This document shows, piece by piece, positions 7,768 to 16,633 of a DNA stretch of 64,000 bases. Numbering within the stretch: the first letter of the stretch is position 1; every line of letters begins with the position of its first letter. Source of the DNA: Vibrio splendidus (GTDB lineage Bacteria > Pseudomonadota > Gammaproteobacteria > Enterobacterales > Vibrionaceae). The notes below the pieces were generated by a model. It saw only the letters and a program-made list of their open reading frames with translations, ran no database searches and was not told the DNA's origin. The position numbers were made by a program, and so were the translations under genes. The stretch spans positions 806,001 to 870,000 of the forward strand of contig NZ_CP031056.1 in NCBI RefSeq assembly GCF_003345295.1, read 5' to 3'.

Positions 7768-8859
7768 ATGAATAAGTTAAGTTTTGACCGAAAAATGCCG
7801 CTATACGTGGTGTCTACACTTGCCCTTAATATGGCAGTTAGCTTGTGGTTATTGAGTATGGCTTCTTCGGCAGTCATGGCTTTTTCTGTGTGCGCGTTGT
7901 TTTTGCTCAGCACCCTCATTACTGCACGCCTATATCGACATGAAATGGCTCAAAGCAAGAATAGCTTGTCTGAAGCGATCATTGATGGCGTCGCTGGTTT
8001 TATCATCCTCGATAGTCAATTGAGGGTAATACAAGTCAATCAACAGTTCTCTAGAGTTTCAGGCTATGCCTTTAATCAAGTCGAGTCTCGCCCGATTTCT
8101 GATCTCTGTTTTATGAATAACAGCAGTTTAATATCGACCATTACTCGCTCACTCAAGGAAAACCAGAGATGGAAGGGGGAGTTGAGTGGAGTCAGTCGAC
8201 TTGGCGAACATTTTACTGTGAATGTGGTTGTCGAAAAGTTAGCTGAAATACTGTCGCACAATAATAAATATGTGGTGACCTTTACGGATATTAGTCGACG
8301 CAAAGTATTAGAACGTCGATTAAGAATGTTGGTGGACACAGATTCTCTCACAGGGTGCTGGAACCGCCGCCGTTTTGATAAAGAACTTAACCATTATTCA
8401 AACTTAGCGGAGCGTTATGGTTATACACACTCTTGTTTGGCGTTGATCGATTTAGATCATTTCAAGGCCATCAATGATAATCATGGTCATGACCAAGGTG
8501 ATTCAGCGCTGAAAGAGGTCGCTGAACTGTTGAGAAATAACAGTCGAGAAACCGACATCGTCGCGCGAGTAGGCGGCGAGGAGTTCGCTATCTTAATGCC
8601 CGAAACTAATTTGGCAGAAGCGTTTGAGGCGATGTATCGATTGAAAGAAGTGATTGCCAAAGGAACAACACTGAACCTGACTGTGAGCAGTGGTGTATCT
8701 GAAATACAGGCACAAGCTGAAGCGACCTATCGCAGTGCGGATAAGGCGCTTTATCGCGCTAAAGGTAATGGGCGAAATAGAGTGTGTAGCTCTAGCTCTA
8801 GCTCTAGTTCTAGCTCAGGCTCAGGCTCGGGCAGTGCAGCGCCCATTGTCCTTGGTTAG
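7768..8859 (+). CDS. Membrane-bound PAS-GGDEF diguanylate cyclase
   Basis: The 363-residue protein has two N-terminal membrane helices (about 11-50), a PAS domain (about 70-180) and a GGDEF domain (about 190-340). The active site is intact as GGEEF within ARVGGEEFAIL, and an RETD inhibitory I-site sits five residues before it, so it should make c-di-GMP with product inhibition. The metal-site block LIDLDHFKAINDNHGHDQGD is complete. The C-terminus is unusual: after the domain ends at RNRVC comes a run of ten serines followed by Gly-Ser alternation and AAPIVLG. Confidence 0.92.
   Translation: MNKLSFDRKMPLYVVSTLALNMAVSLWLLSMASSAVMAFSVCALFLLSTLITARLYRHEMAQSKNSLSEAIIDGVAGFIILDSQLRVIQVNQQFSRVSGYAFNQVESRPISDLCFMNNSSLISTITRSLKENQRWKGELSGVSRLGEHFTVNVVVEKLAEILSHNNKYVVTFTDISRRKVLERRLRMLVDTDSLTGCWNRRRFDKELNHYSNLAERYGYTHSCLALIDLDHFKAINDNHGHDQGDSALKEVAELLRNNSRETDIVARVGGEEFAILMPETNLAEAFEAMYRLKEVIAKGTTLNLTVSSGVSEIQAQAEATYRSADKALYRAKGNGRNRVCSSSSSSSSSSGSGSGSAAPIVLG
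8788..8835 (+). repeat. In-frame AGCTCT hexanucleotide repeat encoding a Ser/Gly tail
   Basis: Tandem AGCTCT units (one degenerate AGTTCT) run into AGCTCA and GGCTCA/GGCTCG units. Each unit is two codons, so gain or loss by slippage would change the serine tail length without a frameshift. Confidence 0.8.
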
Positions 8860-8896
8860 GCGTGTGTTGCAATTAACTAATCGGTGAGAGCGGTAT

Positions 8897-9892
8897 CTAA
8901 GCCGAAATCGAGCGTTGATAGATCTTGGGTGTTAACCCTGAAACGCGCTTAAACGCACGAGAAAAATGCGAGATGTTGGTGTAACCGAGCTGGCTAGAAA
9001 TGTAGGTCAGCGTGTGGCCTTCTTCCATCAGTTCGCAAGCTACCGAAAACATCAGGTTTTCTTTGATCTTTCGATAAGTGGTGTTTTCGTTCTTGAGTTT
9101 GCGTTGGAACGTTCGCACCGAAAAGTTGAGTAGCTCAGCGGCTTCTTCAAGAGAGAGGTCTTGTTCTTTCATGTACGGCTTTAGAAGCTCATAAACGCTA
9201 TCGGTAAAGCTGGTGTGCCACTCAATCAGTGTCGGTTTAGCACTGAGTTCTTTAGAGGTTAGGCGAATTGGGAGTTGTAAGATTTCTTCAGGAATAAGCA
9301 CAGCCGTCGACGACTGATCAACAAACAGTTGGCAGCTACTTGGCACCAGTGTTTTGACGACATCGATGTCATGTCCTTGAAGACGAACCTTATTAGGTAA
9401 CCATGGGGATTGGGATAAAATGGTTATTAATTCAATGATATATGTAATCGCAAAAGCTTCCCCCCATTGAAACATAGGGGAATTGTCTTCGGGGGCAGTT
9501 CGGCAAAACCAGCTCTGACCGTGTTCTTGAATAAACTCGACTTTGCTGCCTGGGGAGTCATAGGCAAAGATTGAATTGATCTGTTTTAGTGCATCACCAA
9601 TGGTTTCGAATTCGGTAAATTGATGCAAGACATTTGGGATGATTCGACGTCGAAATGCGAGTCCAAGAATATCGGTGAACCGAGATACGCCGAGTTGTGC
9701 TGATGTCAGATAAATCAAACGCTTAATGGATTCCGATGGCACAAAATCACTTTCTGATTCGATAAGGTCGGGTGGTAAACCGGAATCTTTGAGCAACAGA
9801 TGTAAATCAAGACCATAGTCAGAAAAAACCTGAACCAGAATTTTAGCGTAGTTCGTTTGAATTACCGGGACTTGGTAGTGACTAGAGGTCAT
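8897..9892 (-). CDS. AraC-family transcriptional regulator (Arabinose_bd/OruR-like type)
   Basis: The protein has 331 residues from the ATG at 9892, preceded by AGGATTG; a start ten codons upstream (9922) lacks a ribosome site. It has the same architecture as the regulator at 924: an N-terminal effector region, then a double helix-turn-helix with LLNFSVRTFQRKLKNE and LGYTNISHFSRAFKRVSG, ending PKIYQRS. It is divergent from the HlyD/DUF2955 efflux operon, separated by about 160 bp, so I infer that it regulates that operon. The inducer is unknown. Confidence 0.88.
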   Translation of the reverse strand: MTSSHYQVPVIQTNYAKILVQVFSDYGLDLHLLLKDSGLPPDLIESESDFVPSESIKRLIYLTSAQLGVSRFTDILGLAFRRRIIPNVLHQFTEFETIGDALKQINSIFAYDSPGSKVEFIQEHGQSWFCRTAPEDNSPMFQWGEAFAITYIIELITILSQSPWLPNKVRLQGHDIDVVKTLVPSSCQLFVDQSSTAVLIPEEILQLPIRLTSKELSAKPTLIEWHTSFTDSVYELLKPYMKEQDLSLEEAAELLNFSVRTFQRKLKNENTTYRKIKENLMFSVACELMEEGHTLTYISSQLGYTNISHFSRAFKRVSGLTPKIYQRSISA

Positions 9893-10051
9893 TGGAATAC
9901 AATCCTGTATATATTGTTGCATTATTAGACGTGCATATCATTTGCAACGTTTTGTTTACTAAATCTAACCCTATTTACTTGAGTTTTCCATCGCTGGGTT
10001 TATTTTTAAAGTATTAATTTTGTTGATGTTAGTTATCTAGAAGGGAGTCCC

Positions 10052-11173
10052 ATGTCAGAAGCCAAAGGGAATAAGCAAGAAGCCAATGAAGAAGTTGGCC
10101 AGCAAGAAAATGGAAAAGACAAAGTAAGAAAGGTCACAAACTACCTATTGTTGTTTGTTGCATTCATGTTGATCTTCAGTGTCATTTCAGACCGCATCAT
10201 CCCTATTACTGATAATGCTCGTGTAAAAGGTTATATCGTTCCAATCAAGCCAGAGGTGTCGGGTAAAGTACTCGATATACTGGTTCAACCTAACCAACTG
10301 GTTAATCAAGGCGACAAGTTAGCCATTTTAGATGAGTCTGATTACAAAATTGCAGTACAACAAGCCGAGCAAAATTTAGAGATTGCAGGCCAAAATGTCG
10401 GTGCTCAAACCGCGAGCATTGCTTCAGCTCAAGCGAAACTCACTTCAGCGATTGTTGAAAGACAAAACACCAAACTGCAAGCCAAGCGTGTTTTAGAGAT
10501 GGCCGATAAAGGTGTGGTTTCTAAATCAGACGCAGATAAAGCGCGAGCAGCATTAGCGACCTCTCGGGCGGCTGTTGTGAATGCAGAGGCTGATCTTGAA
10601 GGTGCGAAGCAACAAATGGGTAAAGAAGGCCAAGAAAACAGTCAAGTGAAAGCTGCGTTGCTGGCTCTTGAACAAGCTCAATTGAACCTAGAGCGCACCG
10701 TGATTACCGCGCCGACACAAGGTGGGGTTTCTAACTTTAGCCTGTCTGAAGGGTTTTATGCATCGGCAGGGCAAGCAATCATGACCTTTGTTTCAACCGA
10801 AGATATTTGGATTGAAGCTTATTATCGAGAGAACAGCCTAGGTAATGTAACGGTCGGTGATGAAGTTGAAGTGGCGTTAGATTTCGCACCGGGCAAAGTG
10901 GTAAAAGGGCGCGTAAGTAGTATCGATTGGGGTGTTGATTGGGGGCAAAATGATCAAGCAGGTAAGCTTGCGCAAGCTAGCCAACAAACGGGTTGGTTGC
11001 GTCAAACACAGATGCTTCCTATCACTATTGAATTTGAACGAGATGAGATGCAAGGCATGCTTCGAGTGGGTGGCCAAGCGGATGTGATTGTTTATAGCGG
11101 CGACAACTTTGTGTTCAACGCGATAGGCAAAGTTTGGATTCGTCTGATTAGCGTATTGTCTTATGTCCGATAA
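10052..11173 (+). CDS. HlyD-family membrane-fusion (periplasmic adaptor) protein
   Basis: The 373-residue protein has a charged cytoplasmic N-terminus and one membrane anchor at about 28-47. The lipoyl half-motif region reads VKGYIVPIKPEVSGKVLDIL, followed by an alpha-helical coiled coil (about 100-205, rich in Ala/Gln) and the second half-motif and beta-barrel (about 210-330). It resembles EmrA-like adaptors that link an inner-membrane pump to an outer-membrane channel. AAGGGAG precedes the ATG. The last 11 bp overlap the DUF2955 gene, indicating translational coupling. No outer-membrane channel gene is adjacent, so a shared TolC is likely. Confidence 0.9.
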   Translation: MSEAKGNKQEANEEVGQQENGKDKVRKVTNYLLLFVAFMLIFSVISDRIIPITDNARVKGYIVPIKPEVSGKVLDILVQPNQLVNQGDKLAILDESDYKIAVQQAEQNLEIAGQNVGAQTASIASAQAKLTSAIVERQNTKLQAKRVLEMADKGVVSKSDADKARAALATSRAAVVNAEADLEGAKQQMGKEGQENSQVKAALLALEQAQLNLERTVITAPTQGGVSNFSLSEGFYASAGQAIMTFVSTEDIWIEAYYRENSLGNVTVGDEVEVALDFAPGKVVKGRVSSIDWGVDWGQNDQAGKLAQASQQTGWLRQTQMLPITIEFERDEMQGMLRVGGQADVIVYSGDNFVFNAIGKVWIRLISVLSYVR

Positions 11174-12182
11174 GCCGATTCTTGACCAGCAAATACAGCA
11201 ACGGATCCTGAGGTATACGGTTGGGGTCACGTTGGCTGTTTTCTTGGCGGCATGGATAAACTGGCCACTTGCGTTTGTGGCGCCAGTGTTCACTGCTAAA
11301 TTCCTAATTGATAAACCAAATCTCCATAAGGAAACGGTCTACGAATTGCTCTTGGCAGTTGTGGTGACTATGGGGTTAGGTTTATTGCTATCGCGAGGAA
11401 TTACCCATTACCCAATCCCATTGCTGATTTTAGTGGGGCTAATGATGCTTTGGGGTTACTACTTGTTTGTCGACCCTAAATGGAACCTGTTCGCCACCAT
11501 ATTGTTGATTGCTGTCTTGATGTTGCCATTCATGGCGATTGATAACCCTGGCGTTTCGGTAATGCTGGCATCTGGCTTAGCAACTTCTGGTGTGGTTTCA
11601 GTGATGATCTTTGCGTTAGTGCATGTATTTTTCCCTGAGCCTAAATCGGAGTTCTCAGGTTTTGCTGCTGCACCACTCGAAAAGAAACAGCGTTGGTATG
11701 CGGCCTTTAGGGCGATGATTATCTCCTATCCAGTGGTATGTTTTTTCTTTATTTTTCAAATATCTGAAGCTTTATTGACAATGATGTTCATTGCGCTGTT
11801 ATCGTTGATGATTACGTCAGAGAAGTCGATAAAGTTGAGTGCTTTTCTAGTGATAAGTAACGGTATCGGGGGATTGCTCGCGATAGCGGCTTTTTCAATC
11901 CTTTCGATTGTTCCTAATATTATCTTCTACTCTTTATTCATAGGCTTGGTCGCTATTGTGATCGCCAAGAAGATCTACACAGTTCCCGAAAAAGCGCCGA
12001 TTTTCGCCACTGCATTTAGTACGTTGTTAGTACTTGTCGGTAGCACTTTGATGAGCTCAGGCGACATCGATAGCAACACTCTTATACGCATATTCCAATT
12101 AGTGTTAATTGGTATATATATGATTTTGGCTTCTTTATTCCTAGAAACTCGGAATTGGAAGTTCCTACAAAATCAGCCTTAA
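11163..12182 (+). CDS. DUF2955 (FUSC-like) inner-membrane protein
   Basis: This 339-residue protein has about ten hydrophobic helices in two blocks, separated by a soluble stretch around residues 155-180 (EPKSEFSGFAAAPLEKKQ). This pattern, with the N-terminal QQRILRYTVGVTLAVFLAAW, matches DUF2955 proteins, which are relatives of aromatic-acid (AaeB/FUSC) exporters. It overlaps the adaptor gene by 11 bp and is the likely energised or permease part of that efflux unit. A second such pair lies at 43541-45661. Confidence 0.85.
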   Translation: MSDKPILDQQIQQRILRYTVGVTLAVFLAAWINWPLAFVAPVFTAKFLIDKPNLHKETVYELLLAVVVTMGLGLLLSRGITHYPIPLLILVGLMMLWGYYLFVDPKWNLFATILLIAVLMLPFMAIDNPGVSVMLASGLATSGVVSVMIFALVHVFFPEPKSEFSGFAAAPLEKKQRWYAAFRAMIISYPVVCFFFIFQISEALLTMMFIALLSLMITSEKSIKLSAFLVISNGIGGLLAIAAFSILSIVPNIIFYSLFIGLVAIVIAKKIYTVPEKAPIFATAFSTLLVLVGSTLMSSGDIDSNTLIRIFQLVLIGIYMILASLFLETRNWKFLQNQP

Positions 12183-12204
12183 TTATGTCTTACAAGGACG
12201 TCTC

Positions 12205-13305
12205 ATGAAGTTAACCGATGATTTTTCAAAACAGGCGATAGACGCTGCCATCAAAATCGCAGCGATTGCCATGCTCGTGTATTGGTGTTTCTCGATTTTG
12301 CGCCCATTCATTCTATTGGTTATTTGGGGGGCGATCATTGCAACTGCGCTCTATCCAGTTGCTGTCGCCATTTCAAATAAGACGGGAATGTCGAAAGGAA
12401 AAGCCAGCGCGTTACTGAGCTTTATCGGAGTACTGTTACTACTCATTCCTTTAGTCGCGCTCTCTTCCGGTATTTACACCAGTGCTTCGGACCTAATGAC
12501 AGGGCTACAGGACGGAACCTTGTCTCTGCCGAAACCCAAAGAGTCCTTGCAAGATATCCCATTAGTTGGCGAAAGAGTCTATGCCGCCTTGGTCCATGCT
12601 TCTTCGAATATAGAGGGCGTGTTTATCACGTATGCAGACGAACTTAAGGTATTTGCTTCTAAAATGGCATCGATCTTAGGCTCATTGGGCGGTGGTTTTG
12701 TCCAATTTATTATCTCAACCATCATTGCAGGTGCGTTCATGAGTAACGCCGATAAATGTCAAACCGGTGTGACTCACTTAGTGGTTCGTTTAACGGATGG
12801 CAAAGGCGTAGAGCTCGTGCAGTTATCTAAATCGACTGTGCGCAGCGTTGTGCAAGGTGTGATTGGTGTTGCTGTGATTCAATCTATCATGTCGGCAATT
12901 GGTTTGGTTATCGCGGGTGTTCCAGCCGCGGCATTGTGGGCGCTAGCGGTGTTACTGGTCGCTATTATTCAGTTGCCGCCGATTCTTGCTTTGTTACCTG
13001 CCATTATTTACATGTTCAGTGTTGAATCGACACTGGCGGCGAGCTTGTTCTTAGTGTGGTGTATTTTGGTAAGCGGCAGTGACGCTATCTTGAAGCCAGT
13101 ACTGCTGAGCCGTGGCTCTCACATTCCAATGTTGGTTATTTTACTCGGCGCACTGGGCGGAATGGCGATGTCAGGAATCGTCGGTCTGTTTGTTGGTGCT
13201 GTGATACTGAGTTTAAGCTATGAGCTGATGATGGCGTGGCTTGGGCTTGAAGAGAAAAACCAAGAAGAAACTGAGAAAAAACCAGTAGAGGCAGAGGACA
13301 AATAG
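12205..13305 (+). CDS. AI-2E family transporter (PF01594-type)
   Basis: This 366-residue integral membrane protein has the layout of the AI-2E/PerM family: two N-terminal helices, a soluble loop (about 95-155), then a cluster of helices with the family-like VIQLPPILALLPAIIYMFS and SDAILKPVLLSRGSHIPMLV. Members are putative permeases; some export autoinducer-2 and others act in ion exchange. It follows the DUF2955 gene by 22 bp with AAGGA before its ATG, so it is in the same operon. The charged tail (EEKNQEETEKKPVEAEDK) is cytoplasmic. Confidence 0.88.
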   Translation: MKLTDDFSKQAIDAAIKIAAIAMLVYWCFSILRPFILLVIWGAIIATALYPVAVAISNKTGMSKGKASALLSFIGVLLLLIPLVALSSGIYTSASDLMTGLQDGTLSLPKPKESLQDIPLVGERVYAALVHASSNIEGVFITYADELKVFASKMASILGSLGGGFVQFIISTIIAGAFMSNADKCQTGVTHLVVRLTDGKGVELVQLSKSTVRSVVQGVIGVAVIQSIMSAIGLVIAGVPAAALWALAVLLVAIIQLPPILALLPAIIYMFSVESTLAASLFLVWCILVSGSDAILKPVLLSRGSHIPMLVILLGALGGMAMSGIVGLFVGAVILSLSYELMMAWLGLEEKNQEETEKKPVEAEDK

Positions 13306-13965
13306 ATGAAGCCAGTCTCTAAAGACGACAACTTCTACTTCTTATTCTATGCACTGTTGGTGTTGTTTTTTGGTTGCGCGGTGATGCAGCAGTTTTATCC
13401 TCAAGGCCAGAAAACAATACTATTTCTCATCATCATTACTCTGGCGAGTTCAATTGTTGGTATCCATAAAGAGCGAGCTTTGTATCGATCTTGGTATGGG
13501 ATGTTGTTGATTACGGCATTGGTGTCTGGTGTGTTTTCGTTTTTGGAAGGCTATAATCTGTCGATAGTGACCCTATCGGCGTTGGCTGTGTTCTTGTTTT
13601 CACACATTTACTCGGCGTTAAAACAGGTGATGAAAGCAAAAACGGTAACACCCAATCACATTATCGGCTCGATCTGTATTTACTTGTTGTTGGGGTTCGC
13701 TTGGTCGACCATCTACTTGTTGATTTTAGAAATATTTCCCAACGCCTTTAATGGGTTAGAAGAGCAAATCTGGCTAACCAATTTGTTTAATGCGATGTAC
13801 TTTAGCTTTATCACGTTGACTACGGTTGGTTATGGTGACATATCACCGGCATTACCTATTGCTCAGTTCTTCGTGTTTATGGAATCCATTATCGGCAGTT
13901 TTTACTTGGCCATCATGGTGGCGAGTTTGGTGAGCATTCGACTTACACAGTCTCAATCTCAATAG
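13306..13965 (+). CDS. Potassium-channel-like membrane protein (Ion_trans_2)
   Basis: The 219-residue protein has several helices and a pore loop with the potassium-selectivity filter TTVGYGD (about residue 178-184), followed by a final pore-lining helix. Its ATG directly follows the stop of the AI-2E gene, so the two are translationally coupled. There is no cytoplasmic RCK domain after the pore. A K+ channel at the end of an efflux operon is unusual. It may compensate charge or set membrane potential for the exporter, but this is inference. Confidence 0.87.
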   Translation: MKPVSKDDNFYFLFYALLVLFFGCAVMQQFYPQGQKTILFLIIITLASSIVGIHKERALYRSWYGMLLITALVSGVFSFLEGYNLSIVTLSALAVFLFSHIYSALKQVMKAKTVTPNHIIGSICIYLLLGFAWSTIYLLILEIFPNAFNGLEEQIWLTNLFNAMYFSFITLTTVGYGDISPALPIAQFFVFMESIIGSFYLAIMVASLVSIRLTQSQSQ

Positions 13966-13994
13966 GGCATTTACAAATAATAGAGCACATACGA

Positions 13995-14026
13995 AGAAGC
14001 CCAGCAGTTGCTGGGCTTCTTATATT
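13995..14026 (+). terminator. Terminator of the efflux/AI-2E/channel operon
   Basis: AGAAGCCCAG-CAGTTG-CTGGGCTTCT is a perfect 10-bp stem, followed by TATATTTT. Confidence 0.8.
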
Positions 14027-14077
14027 TTGTGAGCTTTAAAGTCTTTTTAAGTTTGAACTCTGTGTGGGCGATGAATC

Positions 14078-14617
14078 TTACGCTTCAGTGCCTTGTATCT
14101 TCTCTAATTCAGCGATGGTCGTTTGTGACACAAGCTGACCATCCATGTAATAGCTAACATTTTGACCCTCTTTGATACCTGTCAGAGTTGCCGTTTCACC
14201 AGAGGTATAGACGATGTCCATTTGAACCGTGTTTTCGTCAATCTTAATCATCTCACCCGTTTCAATCGTGCGATTGTTTGAAATTGGCCCAACAGGTGCT
14301 TCTTTCAAGCTTGGGTCTAGGTCGTCGTTCACTTCGAAGTGTGTATCTGTTTTTGTATCAAATACGTGTGGTGAACCACTGATTGGGTTTTTACCTGTCC
14401 AGAATTCGAGTGAGTTGAATACGACATAGTCGGCTGCGGTTGTAATACCGTACACAGGCGCTAATAAGAAGTTTACACCTGCACGAGCATAGCGGTTATC
14501 GACAACTTCAACGTTAAATTTCATCACTTTCCCTGTTACGGCGTTGCTGCCGATACAACCAGTTAGCGCAGAAGCCAAAACCGTTAGTCCTACAATTTTA
14601 AGTGCAATCTTTTTCAT
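14078..14617 (-). CDS. DUF3332 family lipoprotein
   Basis: From the ATG at 14617, the protein has 179 residues and begins MKKIALKIVGLTVLASALTG, with Cys21 forming a lipobox (LTGC), so it is a lipoprotein. The body contains the family-like NFLLAPVYGITTAADYVVFN and EFWTGKNP. The family has no known function. The longer open frame starting at 14707 would place 30 extra residues before a perfect signal sequence, so I reject it. It is convergent with the channel operon. Confidence 0.78.
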   Translation of the reverse strand: MKKIALKIVGLTVLASALTGCIGSNAVTGKVMKFNVEVVDNRYARAGVNFLLAPVYGITTAADYVVFNSLEFWTGKNPISGSPHVFDTKTDTHFEVNDDLDPSLKEAPVGPISNNRTIETGEMIKIDENTVQMDIVYTSGETATLTGIKEGQNVSYYMDGQLVSQTTIAELEKIQGTEA

Positions 14618-14784
14618 TTTAGTACCTGTATAAGTTAGAAGTCTGTTTTGTTGGAACAGGTGTAGTATGGTTTTTATTCGATTCAGAGTTTTACCATTTA
14701 GCGCCACTGACGATAGAAAATTGGTTATGTACTTTAAGTATCAAAAGCTAGATCTAGAAAACCTGGCTACAAAAATGGGAGCAT

Positions 14785-14814
14785 AAAAAAAGCGCGACCT
14801 AACAGGGCGCGCTT
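14785..14814. terminator. Bidirectional terminator
   Basis: AAAAAAAGCGCG-acctaacaggg-CGCGCTTTT forms an A/T-flanked GC-rich hairpin. It sits about 50 bp beyond the end of the 53-residue minus-strand gene and can end that transcript. Confidence 0.7.
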
Positions 14815-14862
14815 TTGGGTATTTGGATAAGTCGTAATGAAAATAACGACTCCAATACAGAA

Positions 14863-15024
14863 TTACTTCATCACATAAGAATAGGCCGATACGACAAGCC
14901 AGCGGAAAAATCGAAATAAAAGGGTAGTGGCTTTAACGGTAAACTTGGCGATTGATACCGTTGCTTCTGCACCAACGCTAACGCACTTATGCAGATCGGA
15001 TTCTTTGTATTCGGAATAGGTCAT
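14863..15024 (-). CDS. Small hypothetical protein (53 aa)
   Basis: The ATG at 15024 opens a 53-codon frame: a charged, acidic-basic start (MTYSEYKESDLHKCVSVGAE), then an amphipathic to hydrophobic C-terminal half with VKATTLLFRFFRWLVVSAYS, ending YVMK. The second half could lie at or in the inner membrane. The composition is protein-like, the reading frame ends just before a good terminator, and it is monocistronic. I recognise no family. Confidence 0.6.
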   Translation of the reverse strand: MTYSEYKESDLHKCVSVGAEATVSIAKFTVKATTLLFRFFRWLVVSAYSYVMK

Positions 15025-15290
15025 ATGGTTTCTCATTTCTCGCTGTTGTCTTTCATATGTAAGTAATGACTCCTGTCTGGCGATATACCCTGTACGACTA
15101 ATGTACGAATATTCATCGATAGAAACTTACCATTTAATGCCAAGTAGTGTGAAAACTAGCCAAAAGATAACGTGTTGAGAGAAATTAAGTACGTACCTAG
15201 ATGTAACCTATCAAGTTACCGAAAAAACGAGGTTATATAGTGGTATGATCGCGGGCTCAGCACCATAAGTGATAAAGAATAGGAAACAGA

Positions 15291-15884
15291 ATGACTCACC
15301 TTACCGATCAGCAAGAAGCTGCAATGGCGACGTTTAAGGAAAACTTACACCTTCCAAATGGTGGTTTTCATAAACTGATTATCGATCTAAGTAAGGAATA
15401 TCAGCTGCCATTTCAAAAGGTGCGCGCCGTTTTAAAGAAAGCTCAAAAAGACGTCGAACGTCAAATACGCGAAGATTTTGCGAGTATCGATGATAGGGTT
15501 CTTAGCCAAGAGAATTGGGTGAACATCATTAAGTCAAAACTTGTCGAACTGGCGGAAGATAACCAAACGGTGATGGATAAGCTGCAACTCAATCTGAAAT
15601 ATCAAAAAGTATTGTCGGCAACCAATGGTTCAATCGCAAGTGAAGACGAGCGTGACGAATTGATTGAAGAGTTGATTCAAGCTTATGAAAAAGAGGTATT
15701 CAAACCTTTATTGGCGATGCTGCATACAACAAAGCTGTATTGGAAATTAATGCTGGTGGATGAGACATGTAAGATGAATGAGGAGAATCGTGAGAAATTT
15801 AGTGATTACCCTCAACACATGCAAGCTGCAGAACACTTATATACTCTTGATCAGAAGTTAAGGTCGATGCCGTTAACTTATTAG
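15291..15884 (+). CDS. Conserved hypothetical cytoplasmic protein
   Basis: The 197-residue soluble protein is largely helical and charged, with long acidic-basic stretches such as KVRAVLKKAQKDVERQIRED and ASEDERDELIEELIQAYEKE. No signal peptide, membrane segment or catalytic motif is visible, and I recognise no family. The start at 15291 follows AGGAAACAG at good spacing. It is preceded by a 266-bp gap with no gene, so it probably has its own promoter. Confidence 0.65.
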   Translation: MTHLTDQQEAAMATFKENLHLPNGGFHKLIIDLSKEYQLPFQKVRAVLKKAQKDVERQIREDFASIDDRVLSQENWVNIIKSKLVELAEDNQTVMDKLQLNLKYQKVLSATNGSIASEDERDELIEELIQAYEKEVFKPLLAMLHTTKLYWKLMLVDETCKMNEENREKFSDYPQHMQAAEHLYTLDQKLRSMPLTY

Positions 15885-16115
15885 TCCATGAATGCACTGA
15901 TAATGACTCATTGGTGATTCAGAGTTTGATATAAGTTGGTTTCAATAGAAGTACGATAACCTAGCTAGCGTTAGCCGCGCGTGAAATGCAAAAAGGGCTA
16001 GGTTTCTGATCTGTTTTACTTCTACTCTATTTTGTTCTGCTAGAGCGAATTGAGGGTGACATCTTTTACATCTTTGGGACTAAACGGTGTTTCTTTTTGT
16101 AGCCTATGGGAAATG

Positions 16116-16325
16116 CTATAGGAGTGTGAAATGTCCTAGGGTGTTTCCGTTGCCTGAAACAATAGTTCCGATGCTTTCTCGTTCATTAAATTCAAAGTCG
16201 ATGAGATAACTGTGATGTTGTAGCTTGGGCAATATGTGGCGGTGGAGTATATCGCTATTGAGCTGTCGAATCTCTGTGACCCATGAAATTTCTTCTTTGT
16301 GTAAGTCTATTTTAATCTTGAGCAT
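16116..16325 (-). CDS. Small hypothetical protein (69 aa)
   Basis: The ATG at 16325 is preceded by AAAGGTAATAA and opens 69 codons beginning MLKIKIDLHKEEISWVTEIR. It is hydrophilic, with no signal peptide and no motif I recognise. Its start overlaps the end of an upstream 32-codon frame (16307-16405) by 19 bp in a different frame, suggesting translational coupling. Both lie downstream of the rRNA-type promoter at about 16645. A real gene is likely but not certain. Confidence 0.5.
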   Translation of the reverse strand: MLKIKIDLHKEEISWVTEIRQLNSDILHRHILPKLQHHSYLIDFEFNERESIGTIVSGNGNTLGHFTLL

Positions 16326-16405
16326 TTATTACCTTTTAGTTTATTGACTGATTTGTCGCGTGATAGTTGGTACCAATGGGTTTGTCGTGTTGTTCTGCGT
16401 GACAT
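16307..16405 (-). CDS. Possible basic leader peptide (32 aa)
   Basis: The ATG at 16405 follows an AAGG ribosome site and opens MSRRTTRQTHWYQLSRDKSV plus 12 residues, strongly basic (Arg/Lys-rich). It ends inside the next ORF, which starts at 16325. A short basic ORF whose stop overlaps the following start is typical of leader or coupling peptides. The size allows chance occurrence, so the call is tentative. Confidence 0.35.
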   Translation of the reverse strand: MSRRTTRQTHWYQLSRDKSVNKLKGNKCSRLK

Positions 16406-16444
16406 AACTGTGCCTTGTGTTTATTACATTTATATTTAAGTGAT

Positions 16445-16491
16445 CGATCTATTTTGACTTCGCTAGCAAAAGAGCGAATGACGATAGATCG
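16445..16491 (-). ncRNA. Long imperfect hairpin in the leader of the small-ORF transcript
   Basis: On either strand CGATCTAT pairs perfectly with ATAGATCG, and inside it TTCGCT pairs perfectly with AGCGAA. Together they form a long two-part stem. It lies between the rRNA-type promoter (16645) and the 32-codon ORF (16405), so it would be in the transcript leader. A structured leader or a processed small RNA are both possible. Confidence 0.4.
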
Positions 16492-16633
16492 GTAGTGAGG
16501 ATCGAATTTAAAAGCTATTGAATGACTATCTAGGTGAAAGCTGACGCAGAGATGGTGTAACGAGGAAATCGAGAACTGTCTTTGAGGAACTTGGACTTAC
16601 TTTAGCATTAACAGCTCTATAGATTAGAGCCAA

